Counted from the first letter of the stretch, positions 1-11,253 are shown. The stretch: 64,000 nucleotides of DNA from Sporodiniella umbellata (GCA_025677835.1 JAIXMR010000014.1:276417-340416), one strand, 5' to 3'. The notes: generated from the letters alone by a model not told the origin. Made by a program: numbers and translations.

Positions 1-96
1 ACATATTGGCAGGTATAAGCCTCAGGAGATCATCAAATATCTGAACGTCTCTTGACAAACGTTCTGACAGAGAATCAATCAAATGACTTTGAACCA
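1..96 (-). CDS. Partial: N-terminus of an Rrp14/SURF6-like ribosome-biogenesis protein
   Basis: The frame opens with ATG at 96 and runs off the window edge, giving 32 codons. The visible peptide starts MVQSHLIDSLSERLSRD and continues with an FDDLLRLIPA segment. That second part resembles the N-terminal domain of the Rrp14/SURF6 family (a hydrophobic Phe-x-x-Leu-Leu-x-Leu-Ile-Pro-Ala core), nucleolar proteins needed for ribosomal RNA maturation. The start is preceded by an A-rich leader typical of genes in this window. It lies downstream of the MADS-box gene on the same strand, with about 230 bases of A/T-rich spacer between them. Only the first exon or part of it is visible, so the assignment rests on one short motif. 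An unrelated short coiled-coil protein remains possible. Confidence 0.5.
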
Positions 97-328
97 TGAT
101 GTCAAGAAATAATAAAAAAAATAGGTATTAAAAAAAAAAAATGAAAAGGAAAATTTGTGGCGAATAGTAAAGTCACAGAGTGACTGCCGCTTTTTTCCTT
201 GCCAGAGATCTGCTCTCCAAATGCATACTGATATCATGTTGTAATGTTTTATTATTAAAAAAAAAAAAAAAAAAAGATAAGAAAAGGAAAGAAAAGTATT
301 AAAAAAAAAGAATAAAGTAAAAAAGAAT

Positions 329-1328
329 TTAGTTAATTCTGGACTTCTCGTCTTCTTTTTTTAAACCAGCTTGGGAGTGAGGGTTCTGTTGCTGTTGCTG
401 TTGTTGCTGCCAATATCCTGATGGCTGTTGCTGAGGTGACATATAATGAGGTTGTTGGTTGCCATAGAACGGTTGTTGCATACCATAGGATATTGGCTGT
501 TGTTGATTTTGTTGTTGATATGCAGGATAGCTATATGGCAAATGACTATTTGAATTAGGGTTACTAGCACTGGGTGGGTACTGTGAAGGGGGATAGCCAG
601 ATGCGCCTACACCGTATCTTGTGTTGGCGGGTTGAGTCAACTCTGGTTTTTGCTCAACCTAAAGTATATAAGAGACCAGTCTAAAAAAAAAAGGGCAGTT
701 TTACCTTTGTATCTTCAAACTTGGGTTTGGTATCAGCAGGCTGAGGAGAAGCGGCAGCAGTTTCATAAGACGCGTCCCCAGACTATAGAAAGACTAGGGT
801 AAGCAATTTTTTGCGGTGTATCTGTTTATATAAATACCGTAGAAGGGTCATTAGGATCCGGAGCATTTAAACATGCTTGAATGAGGTTTTTGCCTTCAGG
901 TTTTGTTACGATGGGTTGCAATTTGACGGTTGTAAAGGTGTAAACAAGGCCCGTTTCAGAAACAACTAGTAATAGGACTTGAGTGCCGGTGAGTGTACTT
1001 AACTCATAAGCCTAAAGAAAAACAGAACAAAACCAATACCAAAAAAAAAAAAAAAAAGAAAAGAAAAAAAGTAATAAAAAAAAAGTAAGGTAAGCTACTG
1101 ACTCCATCTTGTTAATTACCTTTTATGTATGTTATCTACCTTTTTCATGATTCCAGCCTTTCTCTTTGAAAAAGTAATGTGTCTTCTATTTTTGTCCTCA
1201 ATGTACTCAATCTTTATCTTTCTTCTTCCAGAACGTCTGGCAGGCTTTTCGCTGTCTGTGTCTTGACCAGAGTCATCAGCGAGATCCTCAGTTTGAAACA
1301 TTTTACTGCTATTCATATCATGAGACAT
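329..1328 (-). CDS. MCM1: MADS-box transcription factor, SRF/Mcm1 type
   Basis: Four exons join in frame: 1328-1140, 1011-838, 782-705 and 658-329, giving 256 aa. The MADS domain covers about residues 34-93, with GRRKIKIEYIEDKNRRHITF followed by SKRKAGIMKKAYELS and the LLLVVSETGLVYTF strand. The KIEYI..K.RR.ITFSKRK..I.KKA pattern is that of type I (SRF/Mcm1) factors, which bind CArG-like DNA as dimers in the nucleus. After the domain comes a Pro/Ser region, then a long tail rich in Gln, Pro, Tyr and Asn with a pure Gln run at about 410-380, typical of an activation domain. An acidic stretch precedes the MADS domain. The first intron falls exactly inside the DNA-binding domain, after GIMKK. 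Mcm1-like cell-type or cell-cycle control is inferred from the family only. Confidence 0.93.
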
Positions 1329-2775
1329 CTTTTTTAGTTAAGGGGTTAGCGGGGAAAAAAAAGATTGAAATTCGGAGTCTTCCCTAAAACGATTGCTCAT
1401 TTACAAAATTTGAAACCCAAAGTGGCTTATGATTTCGAAAACGGAAATTTTCCTGGAGAGGATGAACAGTGCTCTTGAGGAATCACAGACCTCACTAGAG
1501 TGCCCTGTATGGACTATTTCAGTAGGCTGATCTATAATTAGAATACGCCCAAATAAAACACAAGAAAAACACATCAACGTACACACCTTTTGATAAAATA
1601 AGAGTGCGCGCGCGCGTGTGTGGTCATTCTTGTTTAAGAGTCTGCTTTGGTTTTTTTTTTTAGGGAAGCGTGACATCTGTTTGTGAGCTGTCAAAATTAT
1701 GTCTTGGGCACCTATCGATCTCTTTTGTCAAAGGAGGTCTTGAAATAGCGGGCAATAACACTGAGGCTGTGTATATAGAGTAAGGAGAAGCTTTGGCCTG
1801 GTACGAAAATAAAGGGGTTTTTTTTTTTTTTTTTTTTTGGATTTTTGTACGTTTTTTTTTGTCTGTTTTTTTTTTTCTTTATTCTGTACGGTATCAAGCA
1901 TACTTATTTCCTAAACCAATAACGCTTTTTCTTGAAAAAAGTTACATGAATGCGTTGATGTTTTTACTCTCCTAGGCTTTGTAAGCAAAAAGACTTAGGC
2001 TTGTTTTTTAAAGTCCTTTTTTTTTTTTGTTTATTGCATAAACCATTCAGCTGTTTACGTTATGATGCATATAGCTTAGTCATTTAGCAAAAAAAAAAAA
2101 AAAAAAAAAAAGTATAATAATAACAGGAAAATAGACTGGATATTTTAGCCAGTCTAAAAAAAAAAAGTTCTCAATCTGAGCAGCAACAAATATAGGAATG
2201 TCTTTACACGTTTTCATTAGGGAAGAATAAGTTCTTAAAAACCATTTTAAAAACCGACCTTTTTTTTTTCTAAACCAACCCTGACAAAGGTTACAAAAAG
2301 AACCCGAAAAATATAGCCGCAAAAAAAAGTTACAAGCTATGTTAAAATAGTGAGCACAAACTAAGTAGGCTCACATCTATTTTTTATAAACCATTTAGAG
2401 TCCCCCTCCTTTTTTTTTTTTTTTTTTTTTTGACTTGCATAGCCTAAAGCCGTTGCCATTTTTTTTTAAAGGCGAATAGATATTGTTATATCACCGTACT
2501 TTCTTGTAAGGATAAAACAATCTAAGAGTCAATAAAATGGTTTTGCTTTTATAAAAAAAAAAAAAAAAAGAGATCTTATTTTCATTTTATTTACGGGAGG
2601 TTTTTTTTTTCTTGTAAAGGTGTATGTGTTCATCACAACATGATTTCAAGTTGTGCAGGTCTTACTTTTAACGACGTGGTATTCCTGACAACCACTAGTT
2701 TTTTTATGGTACGGTTTTGTCTATAGTAAGGGTTTTTTTTTTTAGTAAGTTCAGAACCACAAAGTGAAAAGCTTC
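1329..2775. other. Intergenic, homopolymer-rich, no gene seen
   Basis: This stretch lies between the MADS-box start and the POP1 stop. It contains repeated A or T tracts of 10-24 bases (for example near 1820-1838, 2090-2111 and 2410-2431) and a short alternating GT/GC tract at about 1607-1623. Small open frames here are low-complexity Phe/Lys shadows of these tracts. It should hold the MADS-gene promoter and the POP1 3' end, but no specific site stands out. Confidence 0.6.
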
Positions 2776-5245
2776 TTACTCGTTATCTATCTCTTCCATC
2801 TTCAAAAGACCTTCAATAGTACAGGCTCCAATCGCAAAGCCATAGCCAAGGCTGAATGAAAAGTTACCATTGGTAACATAGCCAATGTGTTCAGAAAGGG
2901 GAGGTAGTGGAAGAGGAGGCTTTTTTTTAAAAAAAAAAAAAAAAATAAGACGTTCTGTATGTTATCTAGCATTGTACCTGTTCATCTACGGTTTCGAGCA
3001 TCTCGTTCAACTTTCTTTTGGTTTTGAGTGAGGCGGGGTGGAGATGACGTATGTGGTGTTGATAGACGGAAGGTTTGGGTACAAAGAAGATCATGGCATG
3101 AGCGGATGGCCTACCACGATCGAGGTATCTTAAGCGTACCTTGGCCAGGAGTTGATCGGGTATGAAGAGAGGAGAAGATAGGCCGCGTTGAAGGCAGGTT
3201 GAGTTGAGTTGTTGTTGAAGCTGAGCGAGAGGGTGGGAGAGTACGTTGCCCTGGATCAGACTATGTAAAGGGCGAGGGGTTCCATCTTGGTCCATCGGCT
3301 CACCCACTGCTAAGCGTTCGAACGCACATTCAAACGGATGTTCAATCCCACGTTTAACGAAATGAACCCGTTTGGCAGGCGGTTTTCGTTCCCAGATCGC
3401 TAGGGCTTCCTTTTTGGCCTGTTGTCGATGCAGTTCGAAAGCGCGCGTGCCAGGAAAGTCGTGTGGAAAATAAGCATGGCCCGACTCAAAATGCATTGCA
3501 CGGACATCCATCAAGCCTGCTACACGAGCACCTGCAAACACAAGCGATTTCCAGAATGCCATACCCCAGCCTTGAGGTAGCACTAAGGTCCAGCCTTCGA
3601 TCAGTTCGGAAGAAGCAAGCGGACGACGGCTGGCGTTAGCATGGGCATAGACAGGTGCACCTCGTTGGAAGAGGAGAAGGGGAATCTGGCTGTCTTTGTC
3701 GGTGGGCTGGAGAGGCGTGCCAGGCACAAGCTGTTGGGCACGGCGTTCGTTCAGTTGATGTTCGCTGCTCTTTTCGCTCATCAACCTCTCTCGGACCTCG
3801 GCATCCCAGAGTGCACAATCAGACACACCTTCTGGCCAGGCTTCCAACAAGGTTTGGACCGCGAGTTGCTCTTGGTCAGAGAGCTGATTACTTCGAGGCG
3901 GCACTTTTTGAGGAAAGCTAGAATAGAATACCATGATTAATTGCTCAGCAAGATACAAGCTTACCTCAGACGGGGATCGTTTACAACCAAGCCAAGAACA
4001 GAGCCGGGCGACAGCGAACAGGAGGAACGGAGCGAGCGTAAATCTTTCCATGCCCTGTTACCAGCTGTATCCGAAACAGGATCAAGGATGGCCTGTAGTA
4101 AAGCGGTAGAACGAGGACCGGTCAATTCAAACTTGACAAGTTTCTCACAAAGATCGTTTATCGAGACCGAAAGCTGCTGATCCCTGATCGAGTGCTGGAT
4201 GACCTGGAGGGCCTCCTGATAGGCTGCCGGATGGATCCAGAGCCAGAGCGCGTCCCCAGAAGGTTTCCATAGAAAGGAAATGGGGCAAATCAGCCGGTGA
4301 GGGTATGCAAGAGGTTCGTAAAGGTGTGTATAGCCTACTCGATGGCCACGCTTGAAACGGGCGCTGAGGACGGAAGGTGAGCCAAGGTCAGTCACTATCT
4401 TCATAGCCTGTCCGATAGCTTCGCTCGAACCCAAGAGCTCGATGCAGGCCATATACGAAGCATCGTGGGCAATGCAAAGACGTGTGAAAGAGCGATAGGT
4501 GACTCGGGCTGATTTGCTGTTGGGTGTTTGTGCAATCCGATGGCCCCAGATGTTGATCATCTTCATTCTTTTGGCATGCCACAAGTGGGTTTCTAACCAA
4601 CGTTTACTTTCTACAAGAGAAACAAAAGTTAACCAATAAAAAAAAAAAAAAAAAAGAAAAGATTGTTTTTACTTTGTCGTCGAAGGTATTCATCGACCAC
4701 TCGTACAGGTTTTTTCACTTTTCTGATCTTTTTCTTTTTGCTAGGTGCATCGAGAGAAGACGATTGAGCAGCCTAAAATCGATCAGCTTTGTTTGTTTGT
4801 ATCGGCTTTTACTTCTTTTGCAGCTTTCGCTCTTAGACGGGCAGGTAGGCGGTTGAGGTTATGACTTGCTGTTCTTCGACGCAGGCCTCGAGGTAGTGAC
4901 TGAAAGGCGAGTTCGTTGAGGGCATAACTGAAGGTGTGTGAGCATAACAAAGGGTGGCTGTAATCGGTGTTTACCTTGCTTTTTTAATAGCGCTCTGCAT
5001 AGAATTGATCTCAGAGATGCGAGCAGCTGCGAATTTGCTAGCATCGATGGGTCCAACGAGATTGACAGAGTCTAGGGCTAGAAAGAATGTTCAGCATAAA
5101 AAAGAGTTTGTCGCATAAAGCTCGAACCTAAGCTGTTGTCATTCCTGTGGTGTGAGCGGATCTCCCGAATCTGTTTATTTTTTTCGCGACGTTTTTGTTT
5201 TCCAGACAGATCGTGTGCGTCTTGAGCTGCTTTATTGGAATTCAT
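2776..5245 (-). CDS. POP1: RNase P / RNase MRP protein subunit POP1
   Basis: Seven exons join in frame: 5245-5128, 5077-4975, 4927-4813, 4772-4673, 4610-3965, 3917-2978 and 2919-2776, giving 721 aa. POP1 is the large protein of RNase P (tRNA 5' processing) and RNase MRP (rRNA processing). The family signature Leu-Pro-Arg-x-Leu-Arg-Arg-Arg followed by SHNLNRLP sits at about residues 85-110. The WLETHLWHAKRMKM block follows, then the central POP1 and C-terminal POPLD-like regions, with the last exon ending in FAIGACTIEGLLK. The N-terminus is Lys/Arg-rich. The start at 5245 is the first ATG after a 27-base A tract. The acceptor of the last intron follows a T tract that turns into an A tract, which is unusual. 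A fragment of exon 4 and the upstream region recur near 11254-12010. Confidence 0.93.
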
Positions 5246-5252
5246 TAATTGC

Positions 5253-5280
<28 letters not shown>

Positions 5281-5283
<3 letters not shown>

Positions 5284-5990
5284 CAGCACAAAATTTTTTT
5301 TTGGTTTTGTTTCAAGCACCGAAGTGTTGACCAAGCTAAAAACCCTTCGAGACAGGTCGTATTTAGAGTGCTGATCGAAAATGTTCAAGAAGCGGCTAAT
5401 CAGAGCTACCGTGCCTCCCGTACTGTACAAAAGAAAAAAAGTCAATTCTGCACGACAAGAAAAAAGGGACGGAAAAACGAGTGTTATGAACATTTGATCT
5501 GGTTTATGTTGATGAGCAAGCCCCGAGAGAGTTGAACACAGGCTCACGTCATTTCTGCGGTCTCCCGGGGGAGAAACCATCTATCCTGCATAGGAAAAGG
5601 GTCAATGGCAGTATCCAATCACGTTTCTGTACCTATCCGCCAATCAACGGTTTCCCCTTTTAGCAATTCCGCCAATCAGATAAGACAAGGTAACCACTGA
5701 AAATTCCACAGCCAAACCAAAAAAAAAAAAGAGGCCACTTTTTTGATTGTTTTGATGAGTCATTCAAAGCACTTTTATTTTTGAAAATTTCCTTATTAGA
5801 CAGCAGTTTTGCTGCCTGTCATGTGATTTCTGTGTAATCAACCCAAAGGAAAAACTAAGAAAAGGGTGTCTCCCTTTGAAACGTTTGGGACAAAAAAGGA
5901 AATAAGAGGCAAACAAAGCCCAGCCAGAATGATTGGAAGCCTTTCTTTTTTTTTTTTTTTATCTTTTCTGCTTTATCAGGGAGCTACACT
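5281..5990. repeat. Direct repeat copy A (POP1 upstream region)
   Basis: About 700 bp immediately upstream of POP1 recurs almost unchanged, in the same orientation, at about 11303-12010. Differences are a few single bases and short indels, such as a two-base and a six-base insertion in the second copy. It includes several CCAAT/ATTGG-like boxes near 5612-5685 and probably contains the POP1 promoter. Similarity ends after a shared TTTATCAGGGAG. A reading frame of about 90 codons on minus (5580 down to about 5300, starting MVSPPGDRRN) is kept in both copies. No clear LTR termini or primer-binding site are seen, so a segmental duplication is preferred over LTRs. Confidence 0.8.
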
Positions 5991-6181
5991 CTTTCCGGAA
6001 AGTAAATTCGCCTTGTCGCGAGAACAAACTTCAGGTTGCACGAAAAATTAATTCACTTGATAGCGATAATAAAATTCGTATTGTACAACGTATAACTACG
6101 CATTGGCATTCGTTGGGTATATAAGAGCGTGCCAAGTGCTTGTCCTTGTTTCATTCCTTTTTCAAGGTTACATCATAAATA

Positions 6182-7111
6182 ATGAGCATTCAATTCTTGT
6201 TTGAAAATGGGAAAGATTCCATCGTGGACGAGTATGGCAGATTTGAACCAATAGATTATATAGTTGGTGGGGAACAGCTTCGTCTTGAAACGTTGAGCTC
6301 TCATACACAATACTTAGCTCACTTACTTCTGGAGAGCGAGAAAGAAGTATATGCAATACAGACGGAGGAGATAAAACCTAGTAGTGATGTTGTTATGAGG
6401 GAAACATCTGTGAAGCGAAATTATATACGCTATTCAGATCAGGATAAAGTGAGGTTCCTCAAACTGTTGCTTGAGAGATAAATGAGTGCGGCTACTGCTG
6501 CAGAATAACTTGGAATTCATGTTGTACAGCACAAAACTGGGCTAAACAGTATAAGAAGGATCCTAACAGTGTCTTTGAAAAACAAAAAAAGACTGATCGT
6601 CCGTGTACTCTCCATGAGGATCACAAAAGCGTTATTTTTGAGTGCATTGATGAAAACCCTTCAGTTGTCTTTGACAAATTAATGAAGAAGTTAAAGCAGA
6701 TATTCACAGAACCAAAAGTATCTAAAGCAACATTGTTTGGTTTTGTAAAAGAGCATTGCAATTTGTCTCTCAAAAAAGCTCGACTACAACCTATAGATTG
6801 GAACAGCAAAGAAAAGGTTCAAGAGCGCTTGAATTAGAATCGTAAATGGAAAAAAAAACATGGATTTTACGAGACTCTGTGTTGTTTTTGACGAATCTGC
6901 TTTCCATATTAATTTGAAATTTAGCATGTCATGGTCAAGAAAAGGTACACTAACATTGGTCACAGTTCCCAAAACACGAGCAACAACAACAGCCATTTTA
7001 GGTGCCATTTCTGCTAAGGGTCTAATCAAATGCAGCCTTAGACTTCCTCAGCCTCCATCCAATAAAAAGAGAAAGAGGAAAGATGGTATTGCGAATACAA
7101 GCAAAGTGTAA
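6182..7111 (+). pseudogene. Decayed Tc1/IS630-like (DDE_3) transposase
   Basis: A TATA-like TATATAAG at about 6118 precedes an open frame of 99 codons from 6182. It ends in a helix-turn-helix start (YSDQDKVRFLKLLLER) that is cut by a stop at 6479. The same homology continues through a second stop and frame changes: a homeodomain-like half (about 6482-6600), a Glu/Lys-rich linker (about 6600-6835), then an open segment 6860-7111 with VVFDESAFHINL, the usual first catalytic Asp block of DDE transposases in this superfamily. The next Asp and final Glu blocks are absent, so the copy is truncated and broken by several lesions. No terminal inverted repeats are obvious. It is an old, inactive transposon relic. 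The exact family is inferred from motifs only. Confidence 0.7.
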
Positions 7112-8290
7112 ATCAGGTAAGAAAAAGACAAGTTTAACGAAACTGAATAGATCCTTTTTGTTTGGTTCAAGATATCGAGTGTTTATACTATTTGAGAAAA
7201 AGAACTAGATCTTTACCATAGTCATTTTTAATAGCTAGAAGTAGAATGATCCTGTTAATCTAATGAAAAAATTTTCACCTTGTTAATCAGCTTGTAGAGC
7301 TTCAGTACTGTCCTAGTTACGCATTGTCATAAATACTTGGACAAGTGTCGTAACAGTCAAGCGCTCTGAAGAAACTATCTTTCTACGAAAACATGGGCAT
7401 TCAACATTGAGTAATTTTTTTTTGGCAGGAGTTTGATCTATCTGAAAAAACCATTTCATACTTGTTGTGATATCAAGCAACAAACGAGATATACGAAAAA
7501 TAAAAAAGTATAAAACAAAAACAAGAATGATCAGACTAGCTGACTATCATAAAATTTTTCTGTCCTTTATTCAACATAACAATACAAGTGCTTTATATAC
7601 TTTTCTAAACGAGAAGCTGGGTAATCGTTCATGATGAACAGATTGTTGTTAAGAGTCGGTTGTTTAAGCAGACAAGAAGAGGAACCGGAAAAGAACAGAA
7701 GCTTGGATAGACACGACTGAGAGAGAGAGGTGTGACATTAATGACTTGTTCTTTTACTTCAGGACATTAGGACTTACAAATGAAGTGGTAAGCAAGAACG
7801 AGACGAATTATCAGTATAAAGGGAAAAGGGAAGAATAAACGGACAGTCTAAGAGGAATATACTTGGTTGATAATTGACTGATGTTTATTAAATAAAAAGG
7901 TTGTAGTATTTATACTTCTAAAATCAAAGTCAATATTTAATATATGCGAAGTTCAGGATTTGTTGTTAAGTTTAAGTATCCCAAACTTCGTAAAAGGGCG
8001 ATCAGGAAATGTTATGACAATTGTCTGTGCTTGGTTATATAGCCAATAAGCAAGACATCTATAACGGGTAATCCTATGTTGAGATCTTCGACAGTTCGTA
8101 ACGTTGTATATCTTAATCCCATTGGGTTGGATGACGGATAAATAATCGTGTAATGAATTAGTCGATTATAAAGCTGATACCTAAGACCTGTCATAGTATT
8201 CTTGTCTCAGAGCATAGCTGAACTATCCTTAAATACATTATTAATACAGCAAGGATTTATCAATTGTCTGAATCGAAGTCTGCCTGCCTG
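7112..8290. other. Non-coding, no gene seen
   Basis: AT-rich sequence between the transposase relic and the palindromic repeats. Only short open frames of about 60 codons occur, with no recognisable domain. It may include the missing 3' half of the transposon in a form too decayed to read. Confidence 0.5.
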
Positions 8291-8410
8291 CCCATGCAGA
8301 AAAATAAAATGTCCAGACCGTCCGCTTGTCTGGACATGCAAAAATAGAATGTCCAGACTGTCCGCTTGTCTGGACATGCAGAAAAATAAAATGTCCAGAC
8401 TGCCCACCTG
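8291..8410. repeat. Tandem 42-bp palindrome-containing repeats
   Basis: About 2.7 copies of a 42-bp unit lie head to tail. Each unit contains TGTCCAGAC, about nine bases, then GTCTGGACA, a 9-bp inverted repeat able to form a hairpin, joined by an A-rich linker with ATGCA. The last partial unit ends TGCCCACCTG. A single diverged copy in the opposite orientation lies at about 11046-11122. The two sets thus bracket about 2.6 kb of decayed coding sequence, as subterminal repeats of a DNA transposon would. Confidence 0.75.
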
Positions 8411-8468
8411 AACAAAAAAAACGATATTACCACAGGGATTTTCTTTCGTACTACAACGTTTTTATAAT

Positions 8469-9141
8469 GGTTGATTCTGATTTGTTTCCGTGTACACATG
8501 AAAACTGTACTGATGCCTTCAAAAATCAAAAAACCTTTTTTAACCATATTAATAAGAATCAATACAAACTGAATGTATTTCTTTTATATTTTTAAAGCCA
8601 TATATTACATATAAATAAAACAGATTATGATATTATATGTAAAGTTCTAATAAACTACTAAATTCGAAAATCTTTTTAATTTCAGTTTTCTTTTTTTTTT
8701 CTTAGTTATTGTATATTATTGTTTGTTTCGAAATACCTCTTTCCATCTATTCTTTCAGTAGTGGAGGTGTATTATGATAATTTTTCTCCTTTAATTTAAA
8801 AGGGCACGTCGTAAGTTCTGGCAACTTACACCTATTTTTCTTTTTGATTATTTTCTATAAGAATATGATAATTTTGTGATATGCATCGATTTTCAATGAC
8901 TATTAACAACTAAAATATGTTGTCAATTTCAGGAGAGATGAAGGTAATTAGAACTATCGTAAGCATTAATGTAATACTTTTGTCTTTTTTTATTTAGATG
9001 AAATACATGTCGAACTTGAACGGAAAGAAGACTGTCTGTTATATCCATATTGCACGAAAACCTTCAAACCATGCTCGGCAATCAGAAAGCATTTGGATAG
9101 ACTTGGAGGGAAATGTGAAATCAAAAAAGGTACGAGATTAA
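8469..9141 (+). pseudogene. Two zinc-finger-like reading-frame fragments
   Basis: An open segment from ATG 8469 to 8595 encodes a peptide with FPCTHENC followed by a Phe-rich helix and His (FFNHINKN). A second open segment at about 9000-9141 encodes CLLYPYC, KTFKPCSAIRKHL and a trailing Cys. Both fit a single C2H2/BED-like finger pattern (Cys-x4-Cys, about 12 residues, His). Between them are stops and AT-rich sequence that could include an intron, but no clean splice model closes. The arrangement suggests a decayed gene carried between the inverted palindromic repeats. The family is not recognised, and DNA binding is an inference from the Cys/His spacing alone. Confidence 0.4.
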
Positions 9142-9406
9142 AAAAATGCAAGACTTGTCAGGCACTCAGTTCTTTTCGTTCTATTTTCAGTACTCTTCCA
9201 ACCCCGATTTTAATGATAAAGACGATGTAGTTCATATTCCTTTGCCAGGTTGTCCATCATATGAAGATTCTTTACCAGTTCCTCCTGACCCTAGCTAACT
9301 TCACTCTTTCGCTGAAGCAGTTGTCCAGGGTTGTCAATCTATGGAAGCCAGTGAAGACGAAAAGCCCAAAAATGAGTGAATCATTGAGAAATAACAGATT
9401 GAACCG

Positions 9407-10053
9407 ATGGCTCTGATTGAAGATAACGAATCACCCCAGAAAGCAGAATATAACACTTTCACCCATGCGGCAAACATTCAGCGTATGACAAGCAAACGGT
9501 TCATTTCCCACCCGATTGTCCCGGCAAAGCGAAAACTGCGAAAAAGTTCCTCGGATGAGATCCTGGTGACAACATTTTCTCATTTAATCCACTCGTCTCC
9601 TCTTCGCGGTGTCTTATTGCAACGACAATATTTTGAAGTCAATCACCAAGTCTGTCTAATGCTGAATTCTGACTGGAAGCGAATGCCAAATATCAAATAT
9701 GCATGTGCTCAAGCTCTGTTGGATGTATCTTGGTGAATGAAAAAGCTGGGCATGCTGTTCTTGTGAATACTCTTGAAGCTTATTGCCGCCTACGCTCAGT
9801 GGATATTCACCGTGAACTGTCCAATCAACATGAATCTATCCCGCCTCCAATGTCTTATTACGAGGATGTCTGGCCATGTGTGTTGACTACTAGTGATGGA
9901 GAAAAATTGACTATTGGAACGCAAACGATGAATGCTTTGATAACCTCGACTATCCGGCTAGATATCAGGGAAGAACCAAAAGTTGGACCAACCACATGCA
10001 TGGCAGATTTCCGATCCAAAATAATCCGAATCTACATTAATCATGCAAGCTGA
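9407..10053 (+). pseudogene. Frameshifted reading frame of unknown function
   Basis: Two open segments overlap in different frames: 9407-9736 (from MALIEDNESPQKAEYNTF) and 9703-10053 (to ADFRSKIIRIYINHAS). Their composition is ordinary rather than low-complexity, unlike most shadows here, and one begins where the other ends. This suggests a single gene disrupted by a frameshift at about 9703-9736. Upstream, about 9190-9400 also reads as Pro/Glu-rich coding-like sequence with two stops. No domain is recognised. Because it sits downstream of the finger-like fragments and inside the interval bounded by palindromic repeats, it may belong to the same dead element. It could equally be a decayed host gene. 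Confidence 0.35.
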
Positions 10054-10673
10054 GAAAAAGCTATAAAGCTCTCGAAGGATAACACGACAAGACAATTGAA
10101 ACAATTCAATTTGACCATTCAATTGCGACGGATTCGTTCACAATTTCACTAGCCTTCATCTTATTACTTGGTTCGTGTGTCAAGCTTTTTGGCAACACCA
10201 TTCTCTTGCCAACCACTCTCGGCTTTTACCTATAAGAATCATGAAAATGGGAACTGTAATGACTTGGTACTGTTATTCTTCTATTACCATTACCCAGTGT
10301 TTATTACATTACTCTGTTACTGCATTCCATCTTGGATATTCAATTTGATTGAACACTCTTACTTCATAAAAGAGTATAAATACTCTTTGTCAATTTATTC
10401 AAGAAGTAAATCATTACATATTCCTTTTACTATCCAAGTATTCCTTCTTAGGCTGTCCGTCTATTCTGTTTCCTTTTATTTGCCTCGCTCTTGCAGGTCC
10501 GCTTCGTCTGTAAGCTCTATTGTCCAGAAGTTCCTCTACAAGTCCTTGACGCCACACTTCTCCCTTCCGAAGTTGTGTCGATCCAAACCTGAACTTTCCG
10601 GCTCTTCCCTTTCCCTGTTTGAAGACACAACTCTTACAGGAACAACAAAACCGATTCTTATGAAAAGGCATCC

Positions 10674-10979
10674 ATGATAGCCTCACGGTTATTCAAGCTG
10701 ACTGCACACCAAGTTTTATCTGTACCCAAACCGTCGTTATCAAAAACACAAGTGAATCAACTGGTTTCCCAATGTACAATTGGAAAAGCTCGAGATATAC
10801 TTGTGAACATTGAATCATCTTTTAACAACACCGATGATATACTGATTTTGCACAACCGCGAATTGAACAATAGCTTAACTCAACTTGCCTCACTCATGTC
10901 ATCTGACATTGCAAAAGCCAACAAGTCATATATCATACCCAATATTCAAAAGAGATTAAAAGCATTACTGGAAGAATAA
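10674..10979 (+). CDS. Hypothetical 101-aa reading frame
   Basis: A frame from 10674 to 10979 encodes a helical, Ser/Asn/Leu-rich peptide with no Cys cluster, signal peptide or membrane segment. It follows a 510-base open frame (10168-10677) in another frame, whose reverse strand also reads open, so strand and reality are uncertain. A short alpha-helical domain is plausible from the pattern of Leu/Ile spacing in LTQLASLMSSDIAKANK. No family is recognised. It lies in the same decayed interval as the zinc-finger-like fragments and may be the last exon of that unit. Confidence 0.3.
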   Translation: MIASRLFKLTAHQVLSVPKPSLSKTQVNQLVSQCTIGKARDILVNIESSFNNTDDILILHNRELNNSLTQLASLMSSDIAKANKSYIIPNIQKRLKALLEE

Positions 10980-11045
10980 AAGAAATGTTTTCAGTGCTGA
11001 AATGGGATTTTTTTTTAATTCGACAACTTGGTGCTCATGTTATTT

Positions 11046-11122
11046 TTAGGTGTGTCCAGACAGGCGGGCATTCTGAGCATTTTTTTTTTTTTTTTTTTAC
11101 TTTGCATGCCCAGTCAGACAAG
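11046..11122. repeat. Inverted single copy of the 42-bp palindromic unit
   Basis: The reverse complement of this stretch (CTTGTCTGAC...GGGCATGCAAAGT, an A tract, AATGCTCAGAATGCCCGCCTG, then TCTGGACA) aligns with the end of the tandem array at 8369-8410 (CTTGTCTGGACATGCAG...ATGTCCAGACTGCCCACCTG). The A tract has expanded to about 18 bases. Orientation is opposite to the array at 8291-8410. Confidence 0.6.
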
Positions 11123-11253
11123 TTTTTTTTTTTTAACTGCTTTACTGGCATACAATGCAGCTGTTGCATTATAACAAAGGGGAGTGAAAAGTTATAACAC
11201 GAGTATGAAAGGTTATAAACATGAAATGGTTTTTCCAGATAGATCAAAGTCCT

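Noticed and set aside
3641..4180. Plus-strand frames opposite POP1
   Set aside because: Antisense shadows of POP1 exons 4 and 5, which carry the family signature on minus.
8291..8410. CRISPR array
   Set aside because: Units are direct tandem repeats without distinct spacers, in a eukaryotic genome.
10168..10677. 169-codon plus frame as a gene
   Set aside because: Rich in Ser, Leu, Tyr and Phe with no family signal, and the opposite strand is also open for 90 codons. Strand and reality cannot be decided.
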